Shown here: positions 12,201 through 26,247 of the stretch, piece by piece | How the letters are laid out: every line of letters starts with the position of its first letter | Numbering within the stretch: position 1 is the stretch's first letter | Source: Latrodectus hesperus | Lineage: Eukaryota > Arthropoda > Arachnida > Araneae > Theridiidae | Direction: 5' to 3' | DNA: 64,000 nucleotides | Assembly (NCBI GenBank): GCA_037975125.1 | Contig: CM075853.1 | Span: forward strand, 28,696,295-28,760,294 | Translations under genes and position numbers: made by a program | Notes under the pieces: generated by a model | Database searches by the model: none | The model's input: the letters and a program-made list of their open reading frames with translations, nothing else | What the model was told of the DNA's origin: nothing

Positions 12201-13213
12201 TTGAGGGCTTCGGTGTAGTATGGATTGTATGTCCTCATATGGGAGACAAACGCGTATTACCAACAACATACTATTCAGATGTAGTACAGGCTATATATGG
12301 TGCAAGAGCTCCAGAGATCTATAATCGTGGTTTGCATACGTGGTATCATACATATACCATCCCTTTTGTTTTTTCTCATTTGTTTAATAAATGAGCTTTA
12401 TACATATATCTTATTTGTTTTCTTTCCGCCTTTTTAGCTGTCGGTTCCAGTATTTTTCTAAATTTATGGACATGTATGTATTTTATATATTATCTGTTTT
12501 AATACTCTTATTTCTGGTGCTATTCTTATGTGAACTCCTATTTCTTATGTGAATTTATATCCTTTGGTTAACAAATATTTTATGACTGCTCTTGATTCAT
12601 CAGTAAGTCACTGGTCGTGTAGTTAAGCGAATTCTATAATTACCACGGTCAGAACTTAAGTACCTAAAACTTCTATATTCTAATTTGTGATCCAAACTAA
12701 ATACTGAGTAAATTTATATCTGCTTTGAACAAATAATACACAGTTATCAATGCTGTTAATTCGCTGGCTCAGATTGGGCCACATTTGTAGAAAATATTAT
12801 GAGTTAAAAGTATACCTGTAATCACCGATGCCATAACTTAAATACCGATAAATTTCCTTGTCATTTTGTGGGATTCAACTCGTGATATTTCTCTCAATAT
12901 ATTATACGATGCGCACTAAAAATGCAATGAGCCCAGAATCAAATATATTAACGTCAAACTTTTCTATGTTAAAATAATAATACCCGATTCTATTATGACA
13001 CAAACAATTAAAAATTAAAATTTCAAAATTTCATTTTAAGATCTTTTACACAAGATTGAAATTTCATTTTGTAAAAGATTCTATTTGCTTAGTTTATGTT
13101 CTGTATCAAAAATATTAAGGCTCATTACTATACTCAGCCCAGTTCAATTTGACTTCATTTAAACTAATCATTTCGCTAAGTATGGGAATTAATATCATTG
13201 CTCCAATCCATAT
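12201..13213. other. Noncoding stretch with possible Tc1 3' flank
   Basis: The first ~200 bp (to about 12400) are less AT-rich and may be the 3' untranslated part of the Tc1-like element, but I could not find its terminal repeat. The remainder is plain AT-rich DNA. Near 13020-13085 a short imperfect inverted repeat around gatcttttaca is visible. Confidence 0.35.
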
Positions 13214-13229
13214 TTGCATTTTATTTTAT

Positions 13230-13568
13230 CCAATCCATATTTGCATATTAATTTTATAATGGAAAAAAGTTTGAAAAAAAGCAACTATTTACTCACTAAA
13301 AAGGAACTATTATTTGTTCCGATCACTCCAAAATTTTTAGACGGTAAGACCATCACCTCAAGTGAAAAGGTCAAGAGCCACCTCAATCAGTTTTTGCCAG
13401 TAAAGACCAAAAATTTTATGAGCGTGGAATTATGCTACTACCAGAAAGATGGCAAAAAGTGTTGGACCAGAACGGTCAATACATAATTTTATAAATTATA
13501 TGTTTATTATACATAAACTTCTCATTTCTACAAAAAAAGTGAAATTACTTTAAGAACAACCCAATATA
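13230..13568 (+). pseudogene. mariner-family transposase 3' end with terminal inverted repeat
   Basis: This is the C-terminal remnant of a mariner transposase. The nucleotides encode, across frameshifts, LFRSLQNFLDGKT, then SEKVKSHLNQF, then KFYERGIMLLPERWQKVLDQ and NGQYI followed by a stop. This is the order seen at the end of mariner transposases of the honeybee-type branch. About 55 bp after the stop, gaaattactttaagaacaac followed by ccaata (13541-13566) is a typical mariner terminal inverted repeat read from the 3' end, followed by a TA. The 5' half and the left terminal repeat are missing, so the copy is dead. Confidence 0.75.
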
Positions 13569-13569
13569 T

Positions 13570-15140
13570 TGTTTAATTATAATACTTAGCGAGGAGTTAC
13601 TGAAAGGGAACAACAGCAAACGTGGCTTATACCTAAATTTAAAATTTTTGAAAATGAAATATTTTTTAAAAAATTGTATATAAGAATGTCTTAAAAATGT
13701 GGATATAAAGTCTACGTTTTTTAAATCTTAATTTATCTATTTTTAAATCAATTAAACTAAATTTAATCAAATTTTAAATCAAGCAAAATTAAAAATGATA
13801 TCTTCAATGACTTGTTTCTATTTACTCTCAATTATGCCCGGCAAACCACAAGTTCTCTTTAAATCGATCACAAGTTACTTTAACATACAAATACGACTTG
13901 GGATTGGAAAACTCTCTCTCTCTATCTCATACAATTGCCAATATACTTTACGAAAAGTGAGAATAAAGAAATAAGTGACCTTGACACACATCTATACATA
14001 ATAAGAGACAACAAAACAAAAAAAGAAGCAACTGAGCGTGGCTATCCGCGGAAGAGATACAATGAGGTCTCTTAAAATGCCACCTATCAAAATCAGACGT
14101 CACTAAAAATCTTTTTTTGTCAGCATAACAATTTTCCAGAAATAAATCAATTTATCGAGTCTCTCTTGGAATCTAGGTTAGAATTAAGTGGTTTTCGAAT
14201 GTATTGATTTCTCTCAACAATTTTTTTTTCTCCTTTCTCATTGCTTTGATAAGAAAAATCTAATTCGCAAATATCTCCTCGTGTTTATTTGTACTTTAAA
14301 AAAGTTTTTCATTTTTCTGATTAAAAAAGAATTAGAACCACAATACAATGTGTGGCTTTTATTTCAACAAATTTTGAGGACGTAATGGTTAAGGTTATTG
14401 TTAATTAGCATACAAAAAATAAAACATATGATTAATTTTTTTTAAAAATTTTTTTGGGAATTGGGTAATAATTTATGAATTTCAGTTTTGTACTCAAATT
14501 TATTTATGGTTTAAATAATTTTTTTATTAAATGAGTTTGTAAAAAAGATAATTATTTAATGTTTATTTTGTTAATAGTAAATAAACCAGACAAATTGACA
14601 AATTTATTTTTTTAAAAAAAGTAAAAGGTAGTTTTAAGAACAGCTGTTAGATTTATTTTACAAATACAGGAAAAAAAATCTCTTTCCTTAAAACAAATTA
14701 AATACCTTAGTTACAATAATTTATCTTTTAAAAAGCAAAAGTTAAATTCATTTTTCATAAATGAGATAAAATTTTTCTGAACTTTAAAGGGAAAATATTT
14801 ATAAATATTTAGTACGATATCAAATGCAATTTAAGATCTTTATTTAATTCCATATATTCTTGGGAAACCTATTTTCAAATTTGTTGATGTAATTTGCTAA
14901 CGTGTTTTATGTTTCAAAAGTATGACATTGAACATGGTACTTAAATTTAGTATTATGGTTTGGATTTTAATTGCATTGATTTAGATATTTGTGTTTGCTT
15001 AATTTATACAAATGATAGATAACAAAGTAATCTAAAAAAAGTATATTTTAAAGGCACAGGTGCCGTATAATCTAGGATGCCAAATTCTGGGTTTGGTGAT
15101 TTTTTGGAAGATTTTCTTATGTATTTGGCAACCTGATTTT
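13570..15140. other. AT-rich noncoding stretch
   Basis: I see no recognisable repeat or gene. A CTCT-rich patch lies near 13910-13930. Open frames are short and F/I/L/K-rich. Confidence 0.5.
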
Positions 15141-15142
15141 TA

Positions 15143-15236
15143 TTACGTCATAGATATGGAGACCTATAAAATTATGCAGAAAATTGTATTCTGACAACCC
15201 TAGAAGTTACGTCATCGCGCACGTCATAATACGTCC
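15143..15236. promoter_or_regulatory. Cluster of four CRE/ATF-like ACGTC sites
   Basis: Within 94 bp there are ttacgtca (15143-15150), ttacgtca (15207-15214), gcacgtca (15219-15226) and atacgtcc (15229-15236). TGACGTAA-type motifs bind CREB/ATF-family bZIP proteins in animals. C and G are scarce in this window, so four ACGTC cores this close together stand out. No gene start is visible nearby, so a regulatory role is only a possibility. The cluster might also belong to an unrecognised transposon. Confidence 0.25.
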
Positions 15237-15451
15237 TTTTGGCAACATTTCTTCATCGCCAAAAAAAATTCAGAGTTTGGCAATCTGGATTATATGGCAT
15301 TTATTCCATCTTAAAAACTGAAAGCTACTATAAGGTATTTAAACATTCTTTACGTAATACTTTCTTCAGGAACACTTTTCATAGCCATTGTGTTGTATTC
15401 AAGTCTCAAAAATATGGAAAATTGGTAAATTCTGAAAGACTCATTCGATAG

Positions 15452-15700
15452 ATGGACATAGGATGATGATGTCGTGTCGATGGAGTACGTGCAAAAACCT
15501 TAAATGACCCCATAGCTGTGGAAGACAGCCTTGGCAATCTCTACAGCTTTATCTGTAAAAAGAAGCTCCTCAGGATCCTCTATGCTGATGTTAAAAGCTT
15601 AGCCAGCATTACTGGATAGCTAAAGATGTGTTGTGGAGACTGTTGGGTATTATCCGGGCAGTGAGGACAAAGCCTGGTGTAGCATCTTTGTCCATCTGAA
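15452..15700 (-). mobile_element. LINE C-terminal fragment (CPHC zinc motif)
   Basis: On the minus strand this reads RLCPHCPDNTQQSPQHIF, then SYPVMLAKLLTSA and a stop, the zinc-binding end of a LINE pol protein. The family pattern is C-x2-C...H-x4-C; here the last Cys reads Tyr (SYP), a decay mutation. Further 3' the frame continues imperfectly to a short atcatcatc run. No target-site duplication was seen. This copy has a different protein sequence from the LINEs at 10.4 and 16.7 kb, so it represents another family. Confidence 0.7.
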
Positions 15701-16723
15701 AAAAATTCTCATGCTTTTCAAGTGTTTTGATATAAATCTGACTATTATAGTTGAAATAGTTCTGTCGCTGTTTAATTATGAAATGAAAAATTTTTTAACT
15801 TGCCGGCAAATTTATTTTCCAACAAGTTAAGAATACATAAAAAGCAGAAATGCAACAAATATCTCCCAATGTTTTCATACTTGGTGCTGAATTTGAATTT
15901 GACAACTTTTACCCTTAAGATTTTGCATCTACCACATAGCCATAAAGAGCTTTTCAACAGAATATAAAATTGCATATTAAATAGCTCAATAGCTGAAATA
16001 TGTTGAAGCGCTGTTTGAAACATACATGGCATAGGTTCTTTAACAGACCGCATTCACATGTTGCATGTAAGAAACTGGAAAAATACCAAACACTTATCGA
16101 AGAGAAGTACATACAAAAAGTCGAAGCGTAATACTTTAGAATCTATTAAAAGTATGTTTGATAAAATATATAATGAAAAAGTAATATACGAGGGAGGATT
16201 AAAAAAATGCTGATAGAAGGATTCGCGAAAAACACTTGATTGTGGGGGTAATATTTTTTTCTTACACGGGAAAAAGATGTAACTAGAGTTGTCTTTTAAT
16301 GGATAAGTAGGGTGAAGTCTTTTTCTCAAAAGAAATGGTTTTGTTAATTCCACTAAATTGCACAGTTGATTGCGATATGAAAAAAATTCTTCCTTGACAT
16401 TCTCATATCACAGGCACAATTCATAAAATCATTTTTTTCTGCAGAAAATTAATATGCTGCAATCTGAGAAAAAAGAGCATTTCTTGTATCAGCTCTTCTA
16501 AAACCATAAAACAAAAAATTAAAGTAACTGTCAAAGAAGACAAAGCATAACAGTCAAAGAAGAGTGGGTTTAACCTAAAAGAATAAATGAAAAAGCAGAT
16601 ATTTCTCACAATTGCATCAAAATTGCATCCTCTATTGAATCGAAGAATATAAATGCTTCGATCATTTTTGCATTAGATTATTTAACTCATATGATTTCAT
16701 TAAGAAACATTAAAAAATACATA
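15701..16723. other. Noncoding stretch
   Basis: No supported feature was seen. Several minus-strand open frames of 60-100 codons occur here, but their composition (F, L, C, K, I) and lack of motifs look like chance. Confidence 0.5.
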
Positions 16724-16731
16724 ATTAAAAT
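16724..16731. repeat. Left target-site duplication of two-ended LINE derivative
   Basis: attaaaat is repeated at 17523-17530. The two copies bracket the element exactly between its (GAA)n tail and its GC-rich 5' end. Confidence 0.65.
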
Positions 16732-17522
16732 TCTTCTTCTTCTTCTTAGAATTGGGTTTGTATGTCATTGGGCACCTCTGCTTTTATCAGCATTTTGTAC
16801 CATTAACTCCAAACCCAATGTTTCCTAGTTCCAGTTGCTCGGGTCACCCACTTTATTAATAAAGTCCGATAACCCTTTAATGGAGTCTAGGTGTAACTCT
16901 CTAGTATGGATGATGCCTAAAGAGGTTAATCTAGGGAGGGCAAGAGCCTCGCATTCATAAATGATATGCTCTGCCGTTTCCTCTTGCGTATGACATTTCC
17001 AGCAGATAGGGTCTTGCTGAAATAGTCCCATCTGGTCAGAGAGTCAGTCATACAAGGGATAGCTTCCTGACTTTCACCAGAAGATGGTTTGGAGGTCATT
17101 TCTACCTCAAGTGAAGGATTCATTACTGCCCCTTTACAAGATAGCCTCTGAGTTCACTTGTCTTTTTCCGCAATGTCAACTTCAGAGGCATCACCTGTAG
17201 ATGCAGAAAGGATTGTTATTTCTTGTGTCTTTTCAGCCACAAGATAACAATTTATAAGCTCAGGTAATATAAGTCCACCCAGCATTGCCTGAGATACTGG
17301 GCAATGCAAATTACTCTAGAAGTTTGCCAGGCAACTAGAGGCTCCGTTAAGACACCAATACCGCGGTGCCAATTAGCCCTAGGCACGGAACGCATAACAC
17401 CAGGGTTTACGGGAGCTGGTTCGCGGTCTCTGATTCTATATTCAAGGCTATCCTGTCATTCCTACAGGACGTTCGGTGATCCACCGCCTACCGACGCGCC
17501 TGGTAGCTGCTCAGGCCCCAGG
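16732..17522 (-). mobile_element. Internally deleted LINE derivative keeping both ends, copy 1
   Basis: Reading the minus strand, the element starts with a GC-rich ~390-bp leader (17522 to about 17134). A short frame follows, opening MNPSLEVEMTSKPSS and continuing ESQEAI...MTDSLTR. Next come the C-terminal pol zinc segment MGLFQQDPICWKCHTQEETA and HIIYECEALALPR, a short 3' UTR, and a (GAA)n tail at the low-coordinate end. The endonuclease, reverse transcriptase and RNase H domains are absent. Copy 2 at 47.1-47.7 kb has the same N-terminus joined to the same C-terminus, so the deletion predates both. This copy has lost about 120 bp more, at 17031/17032, which joins MTDSLTR to a shifted frame. 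The 8-bp duplication implies the two-ended form itself retrotransposed. Confidence 0.75.
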
Positions 17523-17530
17523 ATTAAAAT

Positions 17531-18425
17531 AATTAATCTGTATTTTAAACATAAATTCAACCTCATGTTCAACATAGCAGGACTAATAAATTTTTCAATG
17601 AAATGTTCTACATTGAAATTTGCGACTGAAACATTTTCAAGCTGAATTTAGTTAACTTAATTTAGTATATAGTTTGAAGGTCAAATGTTAAGTTGTATCT
17701 TTTGTGTTGAATTAAGTGATTGGAATAAGAACGCTAGAGGTTCTTGTGCTGGAAATCCAATATTGAAAATCGGACAAATTTAAAACATACAAAGAAGTTC
17801 AAGCTGTTTTCTTTCCATTTCATTGGCAAGTTACACATTTTAATGCCTATCCATTTAAACAGTTGTTTAGTCCGAAAGAGATCCGAGTTCACATACATGT
17901 TAGAGCAATTGAAATTAAAAAGAAAAGTAAAGATGTAATGGAATAGTAATTTCACTTGGTACTGCGAAACTTAATTTTTTAGGGTTAAGGACTGAAATTC
18001 TCATCAATTGCACAAATTTTCTAGCATGTTAAGTTATACGTGTAATCTTCCTAGATTATAATGAGGAACCTCATACTGCCTACCAAATTGAAGAACACCA
18101 GTAAACATTCAAGTGGAAAATCTGAAATCACTCCATATAGTCTAAATACCATACCCAATGATGATTTCCTAATTTGATTTCGTTGGTGCAAAAAGAAAAT
18201 CCTGATTGGTGAAGGTTTTTAAACATCCGCCACGTGTTGCCTTTAGTGAGGCCTTTTCAGCTGGAGACATGGTGATGCGAAAACATCTGTCAAGAAATGC
18301 TCAACAGATACGAATTTGATTTCTGTCAAGGGACATTAAGCAGATTTATTTGTCTTGCAATTAAGGAAATGCCTAGGTAGACTTAGTGATTCTATGAAAA
18401 AGTGCTTGGAAAATATGTCTCTAAC
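17531..18425. other. Noncoding stretch between LINE derivative and TA tract
   Basis: No gene or known repeat was recognised. The part from about 18170 to 18330 is somewhat less AT-rich and appears unique in the window. Confidence 0.45.
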
Positions 18426-18428
18426 ACT

Positions 18429-19000
<572 letters not shown>

Positions 19001-19285
19001 AGTGTATTTTCTATCCAATATTAAGTTTTTTATTATTTTTATTTGGATTAACCTCAATGTCTAGAAAAGCTTTTTAAAATAATGCAGATCAACTAATGTT
19101 TTTAAATTTTCTGGGGATTTAGTCTTCACAAAATATCAACTGAATGGAACAACATGGATTTAATCTTCACAATTGAATCGATCATATCATTTGGTTGTAA
19201 GACATCAAACCATTTAATTTAAATGCTTATATTTAATGTAGTTGTTTTCTTTATTTTGGAACCCGGCAATTTTACTAAGGCGAGC

Positions 19286-19595
19286 TTCCGAGACTCACTA
19301 GCTTCATGCCGTTTCCCGTTAAGAAAGCAAAGTGAGGCCTCATTTGCCGCGGGCAGTGACTGGGAGAGTGACCACTCTCTCCCTGACTGTATTTCTGGGA
19401 ATCCTTGGATTGAGGACACATCTACTTTAATCCTTGACATCTAACGTCCTTTCGCTGGTGTGGCGTGGATATGAAAAGGAGGATACCAACTAAGGTGTGA
19501 CTGACCTTGGTTCAAAATGACGAGATGCTTGGTGATGGAAAAGTTTTCCCAACACGTTAACCTTAAGACACAACCCAGGGATCATCTGGATCGTA
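19286..19595 (+). mobile_element. Family B retroposon copy 1
   Basis: This matches three other copies (42.3, 54.55 and 57.3 kb). Shared landmarks in order are actcactagcttcatgccg, the gcctcattt...ggcagtgactg block, gtgaccactctct, ggattgaggac, a cgtcctttcgctggtg block, tgaccttggttcaaa, gatgcttggtgatgg, and a cgttaacctt...cccaggg 3' end. The 5' end has an A-box-like tggctcagtagc in better copies, but no clear B box at tRNA spacing. It may therefore be a nonautonomous LINE derivative and not a classic tRNA SINE. The 3' end is diverged and lacks the usual tatg tail. The boundaries are approximate. Confidence 0.7.
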
Positions 19596-19862
19596 TCTTA
19601 TCTACGCTACAAGAGGACCAAAACACTAATAATTGAACTTCTGCAACAATTATTCTCCGCAGTAGATATGTTCTTGGACAGTTCAACTGTTGCTTACTTC
19701 AACATCGACTTCAGCAGCAGATGTTTGTAGTGGTTTAGAGGAATACCATAAAAAACAAAGAAATCAAACCATTCATTGCTGTCCATACACCAAGAATGTG
19801 CTTATTGGAAAACAAAGCAACGTTATATTTCCTCTAGCAACCTTTTGCTGTAAAATTTGATA

Positions 19863-19972
<110 letters not shown>

Positions 19973-19984
19973 TGAAAAAATTTA

Positions 19985-22321
19985 TTATTATTTTTAGCAT
20001 GATCCATTGCATCTGGTCCTTTTAAATCAGTCACATTATCTTTTAATTTATCTATCACTTTATTTATTTATGAAATGAAATTACTTTTCCAATCTACTGA
20101 AGTTATATTTATAAATGAAGTTACGATTTGGATAAATTACTTATTAAATTTCTTTATGATGCATGATTTTTTTCATTTAATAAGTAATTAAAATTTCTTT
20201 AGCAACAATAATTAAAAATGTAGCACACACGATGCGTTCAAGCTATTTCGTTATATATACACAAACCTAAACTTACCTTTGTGCTAAAACAAATTATAAT
20301 GGAAACGTCTTGTAAAAGTATAATACTAAAATATCTTATTAAAAACAGTCTAATAACCATTCTTATTAATTTAAATAAGAAAAATTCATAAAAGTTTACA
20401 AAAGACAACAACAGTTAGAAAAAATAATTTGCAGGATTTTACAAGATTTGGCGTCTTTAAATAATTAAGACATAGTTAGCCATTAAAAATCATGTTTATT
20501 AATATGAAATCATATTAAGTAAGTTATGCTATGTAAACTTGTAATAAGTAAAAGTCCTAACCATATAATGATTATAAAGTAAGCTGCATAACGACATTTT
20601 ATGATAAATTTAATACGAAATATCGCATATTTATCTTTGGGTTCTAATTCCGGTATAGTTTTTCAGATTTGAATGTACCCCATAACCATTTTAACAATGA
20701 ATAAGTATTTTCAAAATAGTGGATTAAATTTTTTACTATACATTATGTAATAAATTATAAGTATTTAAGTTGGGTCAAGAATAAGAATTTAAAGTAAAAC
20801 CCGTAAGTTTTTCAAAGGTTTTATTTTAGTAACTCCAAATTAATAGTGCATTACCAATGGAAATTTTTTTCTATTTTTACGTTTAAAGGATTTATTTTGG
20901 TTTCATTTTGGCTAATGTTTTGTTTTTTATTCGATTTTACAGGATTTTGAAGTTTATTGGATTTTTTTTTCATTATTCATTATGTATAAATGTGTTTTAT
21001 ATTTGAATTAATCTTTGATGCTAGCAGTAACTCAAAATTATTTTACAACAAATTTATTGAAAAAAGGTTAAGTATTGTTGGCTGTTAGCTAACATGCCGC
21101 AAAAATATTTGTTTTCTAAAAATATATCTTTTTCCTTTTTATTATTTTCATTCACTGCATATCGTGTTTTATATATCTTCTCAATTTAGATCTTGCTTTA
21201 TTTTTTTAAAAAAAATACTACCTTTTCATTTTAATATTGCAAGGAAGTAAAATTAAGTTGTAATAATTCGATTCGCATACCAAGTAATCTATTTCTGTGT
21301 GATTCCCTTATTATTTCGCAGAAAAAAAGGAAACAAAAAAATTACAATCTCCAAACAGCAAATTAATCATCACGATTTGTATTCTGCTCTATTCTATCGA
21401 ATGTCACGAAAACTGAAAAAAAAGGCACATTAAAGAACAAAAGATGGCATCGAAACATGAGCTTGGTTCTGAGAACAGTGCATCGGTCAAAAATAATTTT
21501 CGCAAGTCTGCCAACACAAATCTGAAGAAACTTCTGATAAGAAGATAATTATTTTGCTTTTTCCTACATCTAATTAGTTCTGATTATTAAGATCACCCAT
21601 GATAACAGTTCGAAATTATTTTGTAAGTGTTAGTTCCTTAGTCGGAAATCCCATTTCTACGTATTTTTTTTTATTATAAGAAGTAAGAATTTACATAAGA
21701 TTGCTATTAGTATAAATTAATAATCACTTAAGAAAGAATACAAACACGCTAACTTATGGAAATAAAGAAAATATATTATCTCTAAGAAATAGGGGAATGA
21801 AATGTATTATTGAAATATTTCAATGAGAAATAAACCATCCAATAAGTTGAAAATAGGAACAATAATAAACCAGCAAACTTCTGATTATAATATTTTTTGA
21901 GTTCAACAATAAATGCACAATTATTAAAATTATAATTATATAAAACGAAGTTTTATTTGAATATTAAAGTACTATTATTACAATTAGAACAATAGAAAAA
22001 CATTTTTAGGATTCCTATAATTTTCCCATGTTCAAATTTTCGTTGTAGTAGAATTTAACATGAGTACACTTTTAAATAAGTTAAATGTTGCCAATTACTT
22101 GCGAAATAATTATAACAAATTTTGTAGGATCCCAAATATTTGTTCGTTTTATTAAAATTTATTTAAAAGGAGTTTTTGATTTATATGTTTTCAAATGAAT
22201 TTACTATTACTAGCGACAAATCAATTCACATTGGATTTAATTTTATGGTTGCTCCAAAAACTGATTTTCGTATCAGAATATTAATGCACAGAAAACTCTT
22301 AATACAAGTTTTTATAAATGA
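19985..22321. other. AT-rich noncoding stretch
   Basis: No gene, RNA or transposon could be supported in this interval. The sequence is plain and non-repetitive by eye. Confidence 0.5.
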
Positions 22322-22332
22322 TTTTAATACTT

Positions 22333-22705
22333 TTGTTGTGTTACTTATAAAACTTGAACAAGCCAAGTCGCTATGTCGTTGGCATTGCGAATTTAAGTCA
22401 GTTGGGTGCGTCTTTCGTTAATCAAAGCACCACAAAGATGAAAGTACGACTTTACTCTAAACTCCTCTGATAGATGGCACCACCTCTCTCAATTTTGACA
22501 TTCATCTGAAGGCGGAGGAAATTTTCTCCAGACCATTACACCTATAGTAACTGCTCAACTATCAACTACAGGACTTTCGAATCCTCAGAGTTAACGAAAC
22601 CGTATATAGCACGTACTCGGTGGGTCTTTGGCGGCTTTGGGAATCGAACCCCGTCCTTCTGGACGGAAGGTAGATACGCTAATTAATAGACTACCACACG
22701 GCCAT
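22333..22705 (-). mobile_element. SINE family A copy 2, full length, tRNA-derived
   Basis: On the minus strand the head reads ggccgtgtggtagtctatta (tRNA A-box region) and then a clean B box, ggggttcgattccc. The shared body follows, with gtgctatatacggtttcgtt in place of gatatacgtgctcg, then cgaaagtcctg, tctggagaaaatttcctcc, agatggcaccacc as read on plus, and gtcgtactttca. The tail is taagtaacacaaca. A perfect 11-bp target-site duplication, ttttaatactt, lies at 22322-22332 and 22706-22716. This is the best-defined copy of the family here. Confidence 0.9.
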
Positions 22706-23565
22706 TTTTAATACTTGAATAACTGAATAAAATATTGAAATTCCTTTGCTATATTGTACATTCCATTGCTTAAAATTATATTATTTATTAAGATTTACAT
22801 TTTATATACAAACTCTTTCTTCACATGGTTTGCTTCGAAAAATCTGGTTTTTATTTTACGAAGTTATTTTTGTATTATTAAGCTTACTGCAAATTATTAA
22901 AAAAAAAACATTAACATTATGAAGTTTTACATTAATATCTTTGTCCTTTAGGCTAAATGTATCATTGAAATGTATGAAATTCTTTTAAAATCTCGAATTA
23001 ATAAATATTTTTATTTCAAAATGAAATGCTCATTTAGTAACAAAGCAACCAAAGTACTATTAAATGAGTAAAATATATTGATTATTAAAAAAATCATTCT
23101 TATTTTTTCAATGAATTCAAGTCCCAGTGTACAATGTTAGAAAAAGTATCGAACCGTAAGAGAGAAAAATATTTTTTCTGTATTTATTCCCTTAGAAACA
23201 GTTTCGAATAAAGCTCTGATGGATTAAGAATTCCATTCAGAAAACTTGTAGTGATTTATAAAATCATTGATAAACCAAAAGTAATTTAAAATATCTCACT
23301 TATTCATATTTTAAAATTATCTTCGGTGAAGAAATAAGGCATAAATAAACACCAATAAAATTTAAGTCTTGTCGAATACAAGAGAAAATTTAAATGAAGT
23401 TTCAACATGAATATTATAATTTAAGGTATTTAAATGAATGAGTATTTTAAAAGGATATTTTCTATAATAAACATATATCTTATCCTAAATAAATTTTAAA
23501 AAATTTGAAATTAATATGGAAAAAAGAGTATCGGATAAAACTAAACAATAGAAATATGAAGGTAT

Positions 23566-25865
<2,300 letters not shown>

Positions 25866-25875
25866 AATAAACTTG

Positions 25876-26237
25876 TTGTCATTTATAACACTTGACATAA
25901 ATAATAATTTCCAAGCTCGCTAGCTGACGACTATGCGAAATTAAGTAAGAAATTAAATGAAGGATGTGTCTTTCGTTCGTTTTAATCAGAGCACGACGAA
26001 GGTGGAAGTGCATCTTTGCTTTAAGACACCTCCGATAGATGGCACCACCAGAGAATACACTCCCTCAGTTTAGGCTTTGATCTGGAAAGGGAAAATGTTT
26101 TCTCCAAACTATTAAACCCATGGTAACTCTTTAACGACCGACCACAGGACTTTTGATTCCACAGATTTAACGAGCATGTATACCGCATGTATTCGGATGG
26201 TCTTTAGCGGGATTAGGAATCGAACGCAGCCCTTATT
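25876..26237 (-). mobile_element. SINE family A copy 3, 5'-truncated at the B box
   Basis: The body and 3' tail of family A run from the high-coordinate side: gggctgcgttcgattcc (B box region), gatatacgtgctcg-like, caaagtcctgtgg, and agcaaagatgcacttcca, ending in a short aaa/taa-rich tail near 25876. The tRNA A-box half is missing. A perfect 10-bp duplication, aataaacttg (25866-25875 and 26238-26247), shows the element inserted in this truncated form and was not clipped afterwards. Confidence 0.85.
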
Positions 26238-26247
26238 AATAAACTTG

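Noticed and set aside
17304..17645. 113-codon plus-strand frame as a gene
   Set aside because: It is antisense to the GC-rich leader of the LINE derivative and runs across its boundary.
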